A stretch of 64,000 nucleotides of DNA. Source: Spisula solida. Its lineage: Eukaryota; Mollusca; Bivalvia; Venerida; Mactridae. The translations under genes were made by a program, and so were the position numbers. The notes beneath the pieces are model-generated. The model did no database searches. It saw only the letters and a program-made list of their open reading frames with translations, and had not been told where the DNA came from. Location of the stretch: NCBI GenBank assembly GCA_947247005.1, contig OX365957.1, forward strand, positions 9,892,817-9,956,816, read 5' to 3'. This document shows, one piece after another, positions 57,765 through 64,000 of this stretch. Position 1 is the stretch's first letter; every line of letters begins with the position of its first letter.

Positions 57765-58874
57765 AGCTCACCTGTCACAAAGTGACAGAGTGAGCTTTTG
57801 TGATCACTCTTCGTCCGTCCGTCAACAATTGGGTTGTGTCCTCTCAGTAGAGGTCACAATTTTGGCCTAATCTTTATGAAACATAGTCACAATTATCATC
57901 TCAACAAAATCTAGGTCAAGTTCGATATTGGGTCATCTGAGGTCAAAAACTAGGTCACTAGGTCAAATTATAGAAAAACCTTGTGTCCTCTCTAGAGGTC
58001 ACAATTTTGAAACTAATCTTTATGAAACTTGGTCACAATGATCATCTCAACAAAATCTAGTTTTAGTTCGATATTGGGTCATCTGAGGTCAAAAACTAGG
58101 TCATTAGGCCAAATCATAGAAAAACCTTGTGTCCTCTCTAGAGGTCACAATTTTGGCCTAATCTTTATGAAACTTGGTCACAATGATCATCTCAAAAAAA
58201 TCTAGGTCAAGTTCGATCTTATGTCATCCGGGGTCAAAAACTAGGACACAAGGTCAAATCATAGAAAAACCCTGTGTAGTCACTAGAGGTCATAATTTTG
58301 ACTAAATCTTTATTCAACTTGGTCACAATGATCATCTCAACAAAATCTAGGTCAAGTTCAATATTGGGTCATCCAGGGTTAAAAACTAGGTCACTAGGTC
58401 AAATCATAGAAAAACCTTGTGTCCTCTCTAGAGGTCACAATTATGGCCTAATCTTTATGAAACTTGGTCACAATGATCATCATCAATAAAATCCAGGTTA
58501 AGTTTGATATTGGATCATCCGGTGTCAAAACTAGGTCACAAGGTCAAATCATAGAAAAACCTTGTGTAGTCACTAGAGGTCACACTTTTAACCTAATCTT
58601 TATAAAACTTGGTCACAATGATCATCTCAGCAAGATCTAGGTCAAGTTTGATATTTGGTCATCCAGGGTCAAAAACTAGGTCACTAGGTCAAATCATAGA
58701 AAAACCTTGTGTAGTCACTTGAGGTCATCATGTTAGCCTCATCTTTATGAAACTTTGTCACAATAATCATTTCAACAAAATGTAGGTCAAGTGTGAGGTC
58801 ACTAGGTGAAATCACAGGGCTTCATGCACTATGACGACAGGTGAGCGACCTAGGGCCCTTTGGGCCCTCTTGTT
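57765..58874. mobile_element. Helentron-like element, 'AGCTCACCTGTC' type, copy 2
   Basis: Same ends as 25440-25982: AGCTCACCTGTC and its hairpin at the left; GACAGGTGAGC, the hairpin AGGGCCCTTTGGGCCCT and CTCTTGTT at the right. The core is expanded to about seven ~150-bp units. The flanks (ATTTTT on the left, ATCTG on the right) show no obvious target duplication. Each unit has CTAGGTCA and most have AGGTCACTAGGTCAAATCAT. Confidence 0.75.
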
Positions 58875-59177
58875 ATCTGTTTTGATCCTCGATCCTATTT
58901 ATTTGTATAAAATATTTGATCCAAAAGATCAACTTACGACTGAGCTTGAACCTGAAACTGAAGTTTTGTGAGCACCAAAAATTGAGACCGGTCTTAAAGT
59001 TGAGAGCAAGCAAGCTCAACTTACGACCGAACCTGATCAGTCTAAAAAAAATGTTTTGTGAGCGCGGGCCTGATGATTTAGAAATCAAAGGCTGTCATGA
59101 CTTTAAACATAATTAACTGTTTGACTTGTTGGGACATACACATGTTATAAAAATCTTTTGTTGCTTTATATTTTCAG

Positions 59178-60244
59178 ATAAATCATCTTGGTTAATAGAT
59201 CATTCATCACATAGTTCAGTGAAGGAGGAGTTGTTACAACCAAATCAAAAAATGCCAACTAAAAGTGTTTGTAGCCTCTCATATTGTTCTTCAGCTGTTT
59301 TAGGTCAAGCAGTTGATCTTTCAACATCATGTGATGGTAAATCACCTTCAATCTCATGTGATGGTCAACCACCTTCAATCTCATGTGATGGTCAACCACT
59401 TTCAATCTCATGTGATGGTCAACCACCTTCAACTTCAAGTGATGGTCAAACACTTTTAACCTCATATAATGGTCAACAATGTGTTAATAGTGAGACAGAA
59501 GACAGGGAAGCAAATCAGGTTAGTGCCACAACTACACCTACAATCCTGTCTACTGATGACAATAGTGTCTCTGAACCATTGAACTTGTCTCATGAACCAG
59601 TGGATCTGACATGTCAGTCACCAATACCTAGCATTCTTGGTTGTAATGCTGAAAACCCTGTCAATGTGTCATCTTGTGGGGATATGAACAATACAGAGAG
59701 GAGTAAATCTGCAAGTCCTACACTTGGGATGTATGCACAAAATGATATCTGTAAGTCACAAAGTGGAGTACATCAGGATACATTAATTCCAATTCAAGTT
59801 GATGCTGAAGCTAGTATTGTTGATGTTAATAACAAGGATCCTGAACAAATAGCTGGTCTGCTGGAGCAAGATAAAAATGTGCATGGAAAAATTTGCAGTA
59901 GTAAACAAACCTCGACAAGTTTCAAAGGACTCTTAAAGGACATTTGTTCAGAGCAGGACACCAATAATACTGACGAGTTCTCCTCCAATAATGACTTAAG
60001 TGTATACAAACAATCATATTATGGGGAACCACAGAATTTAACAGCTTCTTCTAAGCATGATTTCATCCATTACTCGCCCTTTACTGAACAACCAGTAAAC
60101 CAGTACCCACAGATGCAAACCTTTCCAGAAAAAGTCAACACATATACCCCACAGATACAAAGTTACAATCAACATTCTCAACATTATAACCAGGGATCAC
60201 AAAGTTACCAACAGCAACAGTTGATGGCAGAAGAAAACGGTCAG
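59178..60244 (+). CDS. large internal exon of the probable nuclear regulator
   Basis: Bounded by the acceptor TTTATATTTTCAG| and donor GGTCAG|GTAAAT, it encodes 355 residues in a phase matching the exon at 46936-47395. Exon residues about 50-100 are six 9-residue repeats (SISCDGQPP type). CtBP-type motifs occur as AVDLS (45-49), EPLNLS (133-138) and PVDLT (141-145). The last 60 residues are Gln- and Tyr-rich (QSYNQHSQHYNQGSQSYQQQ). No folded domain is visible, so the catalytic or DNA-binding part, if any, must lie in later exons outside the window. The composition suggests a transcriptional or SUMO-linked regulator. The identity is unknown to me. Confidence 0.7.
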
Positions 60245-60329
60245 GTAAATTCCTTTAAGTATATTTTACCATTCTTTGTAGAAAAGGATAAAATAAGTCA
60301 TTGGTTGGTTTAATTCATAAATCTATTGG

Positions 60330-61160
60330 TCAGATTTCAATGAAACTTCATACAAGTACTTGATACTGGGTGGAATTTCTTCAAACTTTCACAGTTGAAC
60401 AACCTAAATGTATAGATGACCCTAAAGGATGGAATTTTTGTTGCGTCAATTTATGAGTTATGGCCCTTTGTTGCTTTTACTACATATCCTATAGTGAAAA
60501 ATCATGTGTGTTAACTCCTCACAAACTGTTGGTTGGAATTTCTTCAAACTTTTAAAGATGAACAACCTCAATGTGTAGATAACCGTAAAGGATGGATTTT
60601 TTGCTGCGTCTATTTTGACCAGAGTTAAGGCCCTTTGTTACTTTTACTATGTACCCTATAGTGAAAATTATTGTGTGTTGAACTCCTCACAAATTGTTGG
60701 TTAGAATTTCTTCAAACTTTCACAGATTAACAATCTCAATGTATGGCTGACCGTAAAGGATGGATTTTTTGCTGCGTCTATTTTGACCAGAGTTAAGGCC
60801 CTTTGTTACTTTTACTATGTACCCTATAGTGAAAATTATTGTGTGTTGAACTCCTCACAAATTGTTGGTTAGAATTTCTTCAAACTTTCACAGATTAACA
60901 ATCTCAATGTATGGCTGACCGTAAAGGGTGGAATTTTTGTTGTGTTAATTTTTCCCAGAATTATGTGCCTTGTCACTTTTACAATATACTCCATAGTGAA
61001 TAATCTTGTGTGTAAAACTCCTAACAAATTGTAGGTTAGAATTTCTTCAAACTTTCACAGATTAACAATCTCACTGTATAGATGACCGTAAAGAATGGAA
61101 TCCTTGTTGTGCCAATTTTTACCAGAATTATGGTCCTTTGTTACTTTTATTACATGGTGG
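60330..61160. repeat. ~177-bp tandem repeat, about 4.5 units
   Basis: Units contain GTTGGTTAGAATTTCTTCAA, CTGACCGTAAAGGATGGA and GGCCCTTTGTTACTTTTACT. Two neighbouring units (about 60660-60925) are almost identical. It begins shortly after the exon's donor. Confidence 0.85.
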
Positions 61161-61334
61161 ACCTTTGATATTTTTTAATAGAATTATAGTCCACAATGCT
61201 AAGAAATTGAATAATGATGTTACCTCAAACCGCTATTCCCCCCTCCTTCCCCATTTGAAATGATATGTGCTATAATGGGGGCACCCGTGTAATATGGACA
61301 CATTTCTAGTTTTTTTGAACACACTACAAAATTG

Positions 61335-61781
61335 CAGGGTTCCCACGTACAGGGAAAAGTCAGGGGAAAATATAATTTTTTCAAGGTCAGGGAAAAGTCA
61401 GGGAATTTTGAAATTAGTCAGGGAAATCTGAAAATTGAACAAAAGTCTGGGAAAAGTCAGGGAATTATTCATTTTAGCTATCAAAAAATAACAATTCCTA
61501 TGAGAAAAAAAAACTGAAAAAAATCTTTGCTCGCCCAGGGCAATTATAAATTATGATAACTTTATGTCAATCATCAGCCCTAGAAGTGCTAACTTAAACT
61601 TTTATTTTCATACAAAGCTAATATAGCTTCTTTTCTCTATTTTTATTGTCATATTTTACCTGAACAAAAATATATATTGGTGCGTGATCACTCTAAAAAG
61701 TCAGGGAAAACTTCTCTGTGGTCAGGGAAAAATCAGGGAAAAGTCAGGGAATTTTGTGTCAGAATATTTGTGGGAACCCTG
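61335..61781. mobile_element. hAT-like MITE, CAGGGTTCCCAC family, copy 2
   Basis: Same ends as 56775-57225, flanked by AATTG (61330-61334, 61782-61786). The same AGTCAGGGAAAA-rich subterminal regions are present. 447 bp. Confidence 0.85.
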
Positions 61782-61786
61782 AATTG

Positions 61787-62457
61787 GGCAGGAGGGTCTG
61801 AGTAACAAAAAATAAAAGAACCCTGGCCTAAGCGGCCCTTGAAAACTGGTAACTTAACTTTTTTCTGTCCTTCTATCATTCCATCCTTATGTCATTCCAT
61901 CATCATTCTTGGCAGGGCTGTTAATTCATTATTTTTAAGGAGATTTCTAAATAACTTAGCATAATAACTTGATAAATTGGGGTGTCACACACAAGACCCA
62001 TGTCCCTAGCTCAAAGATCAGGGTCACACTTGGAGGTCAAAAATGACAAATACAAGGCTTGTCCTGATTGTCGTGATTTTTTAATGTAAAATGTGTTTGC
62101 TTTCCTTGAACGCACGGCAGGGTACTGTTTATCACAGAACTTACAAAATTCTTAAACTTAAAAATTTAAATTCTATGTGATTCTGTGATATATGTAAATT
62201 GTGATAAAAGGTTCAATATGAATTATGCTTCAGTTAACGAACTCCTACAAACCACATCTGTCACCAATATGTATGTTTTAAAGAATAATTAAGAATTTAA
62301 ATTTGAACATAACAGGGGTTCTACACTTCCTGATTAATCTGGAATTCCGGATTTGCTGCTTTAGAAAGAATGAACTTTTCTTCAAAAAATAAAAGTTATT
62401 TGATGAAAAAATACCAAGTATTGACTGAGTTATGGTCATTTGAAATTCTATATTATT
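61787..62457. other. intron sequence, nothing recognised
   Basis: One AGGTCA-type fragment near 62015-62040 (CACACTTGGAGGTCAAAAAT); otherwise unremarkable. Confidence 0.4.
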
Positions 62458-64000
62458 ATACCATATTTATATAGCCCTTTTCTCATGTATATACATGTTC
62501 AAAAGTGCTATACAATCACGATTAAGACATAGTTAAAACAATATACATAAATTATACAACTATGGACAAATTTATGAATCAACACATATCCACCACTCAT
62601 TTATGCAAACAGGTAAAATACACAATATGAAATGTTTCAAGTCTGGTTGGCTTCGTAAGCTGTATGGCCAGTCCACACGTGCAATACTCCACCAGCCGGT
62701 GTTTCAAGAACAGCGTCAGATACCACTGCTACGAGAAACTGTCTCCAAAGGTATAACTGTGCTAACTACCTTCTTGAATGAAGGTAGTGTTTTAACGTCT
62801 CTGAGTGCTGTTGGCAGTGCATTCCATAGCTTCGGTGCTGCAGCCGTGAAACATCGGTTACCGTACGGGACAGTCCTCATCCTTGGCACAACTAGAAGAA
62901 CAGAGTCATTCTGAGACCTCAGCTGTCTTTGTGGAGTATATACTTCCAACATACTTCTGATGTAGCCAGGGGACTTTCCATGTAGTGCTTTGAAAACAAG
63001 ACCTTGTACTCCACTCTGTATTGTACAGGTAGCCAGTGAAGATCCTTCAGCACAGGAGTAAAGTGATTGTAACGCGGTGTCCGTGTGATGAGGCAGGCAG
63101 CTGTATTTTGAATATTTTGTAGTTTGTTCAGAATGATTTTCGGGGAGCCGCAAAGTAACGAATTGCAGTAATCCAGTCTCTATGTTACTAAAGAATTGAT
63201 AGGGATTTTGTTGCATCAACAGTCAAATATTGTCTGATTTGACCTATTTGTCGGATCTGCATTAAACACGACCTTGAGACAGAGTTTACAGGTTTATCCA
63301 TGTCCAGATGTGAATCCAACATGGCACCGAGGTTTCTAACCATCGACGTTGGTCTGATCACTGCTTCACCAACTTTCACCGTGAGATTCTGCTGTACTAG
63401 TATTCCTTTCGGTACAAACAGGATTACCTCTGTTTTGTCTGCATTAAGTTTCAGCAAATTTTCTTTCATCCATCAATTCGTTATAGTGTTTCATCACGCG
63501 AGATGCCATCTTTTGGTTTGAATGCCATATATAGTTGTGAGTCATCAGCGTAGAAATGATGTTGCAGTTGATGCTTTCTGCAGATTGCGCCCACTGGTTT
63601 TGTGTACATTATGTAGTTCTTCAGACCGAGCACAGAACCCTGAGGAACACTAGTTCATCAGTTCTGGCTTTGAAAGTTCACCATCTATACAAACAGTCTG
63701 GTAACGCTCACACAGATAGGATTTCATTCATTCTAATGGCTTTCCTGTTAATATACCGAAATGGTTTTCAAGTCTGCGTAGGAGAGTGGTGTGATCAATG
63801 GTGTCAAATGCTGCTGATAAATCAAGCATTACCAGGGCTGTAGCTTTATTTTGATCTAGAGAACAAAGGATGTCATTTTGCACACGAAGTAGAGCAGTTT
63901 CAGTAGAATGGAATTTTCTATATTTGCTGATTGACGTTCTTCGTGAAGATTATGCAGTGTTAAATGCTCTTCTAGTTGAGCATCAACCACCTTCTCAAGA
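62458..64000 (-). pseudogene. L2-like LINE, 3' half, cut by window edge
   Basis: Read on the minus strand from 64000: LEKVVDAQLEEHLTLHN, HSTETALLRVQNDILCSLDQ, motif A LDLSAAFDTIDHTTLLRRLE, a stop, HHFYADDS (motif C, near 63550), MKENLLKLNADKTEVILFVP, VRNLGAMLDSHLD, then QGLVFKALHGKSPGYIRSML, SQNDSVLLVVPRMRTVPYG and AAPKLWNALPTALRDVKTLP. The 3' UTR and tail (TATATGGTATAATAAT-like) end near 62458. The same family lies at 13153-14101, and this copy is more complete. Several frame changes and stops indicate inactivity. It is probably intronic and antisense to the + gene. Confidence 0.88.

Larger units (their letters stand above)
47396..59177 (+). other. 11.8-kb repeat-filled intron
   Basis: Inferred from the phase-1 donor at 47396 and the phase-1 acceptor TTTATATTTTCAG at 59177. 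It contains all the elements listed from 48952 to 58874. Additional small exons inside cannot be excluded. Confidence 0.55.

Overview
The window is AT-rich, intron-rich animal DNA dominated by transposable elements. I read it as molluscan, most likely bivalve. The grounds are non-autonomous elements that open with a hairpin, run into (GTCC)n and ~150-bp tandem cores (a structure known from bivalve 'pearl'-type / Helentron-like repeats), several families of LINE fragments, and lone C-type-lectin-like and PAN-like exons of the kind abundant in mollusc immune gene families. The species cannot be told from the sequence. I see no bacterial-type operon, rRNA or CRISPR.

Host coding content is sparse: (1) the last exon of a C-type lectin domain gene at 51-292 (-); (2) one PAN/apple-like exon at 32076-32333 (-); (3) a gene on + with exons at 46936-47395 and 59178-60244 that are phase-compatible across an 11.8-kb repeat-filled intron; it encodes a low-complexity, probably nuclear protein with a SUMO-interaction-like motif and PxDLS-like CtBP motifs and continues beyond the window; (4) a weaker candidate first exon at 17422-17536, duplicated at 20351-20465; (5) a TATA-box promoter with a frame-broken small ORF at 32987-33283.

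Layout. 1-3.4 kb: lectin exon, a tRNA-like relic, TA-flanked inverted-repeat elements, one split by a LINE. 3.4-6.5 kb: a near full-length but 5'-truncated LINE. 6.5-9.4 kb: a dispersed repeat block and nested palindromes. 9.4-13.1 kb: 37-bp minisatellite, LINE relic and 30-bp satellite. 13.1-20.6 kb: L2-like LINE, small inverted-repeat elements and a LINE flanked by 288-bp direct repeats. 20.8-27.3 kb: minisatellites, hairpin-ended tandem-core elements and the second copy of the block at 3.4-7.9 kb. 27.5-34.4 kb: more inverted-repeat elements including a decayed mariner. 35.56-46.53 kb: a 615-bp TA element interrupted by a 10.35-kb near-palindromic foldback transposon. 46.9-64 kb: the + gene with introns full of hAT-like, Helentron-like and LINE insertions.

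The repeats date each other. Several insertions can be compared with an uninterrupted paralogue in the same window: the LINE at 3433-6466 with 24011-24016, the 10.35-kb element with 8660, the Helentron-like element at 25440-25982 with ~7020, and the TA element at 45304-46165 with the opposite arm of its own host. These give target-site duplications (6, 6, 0 and 2 bp) directly. The 10.35-kb, 6-bp-TSD element without coding capacity is the most unusual object here. All repeat boundaries were read by eye.
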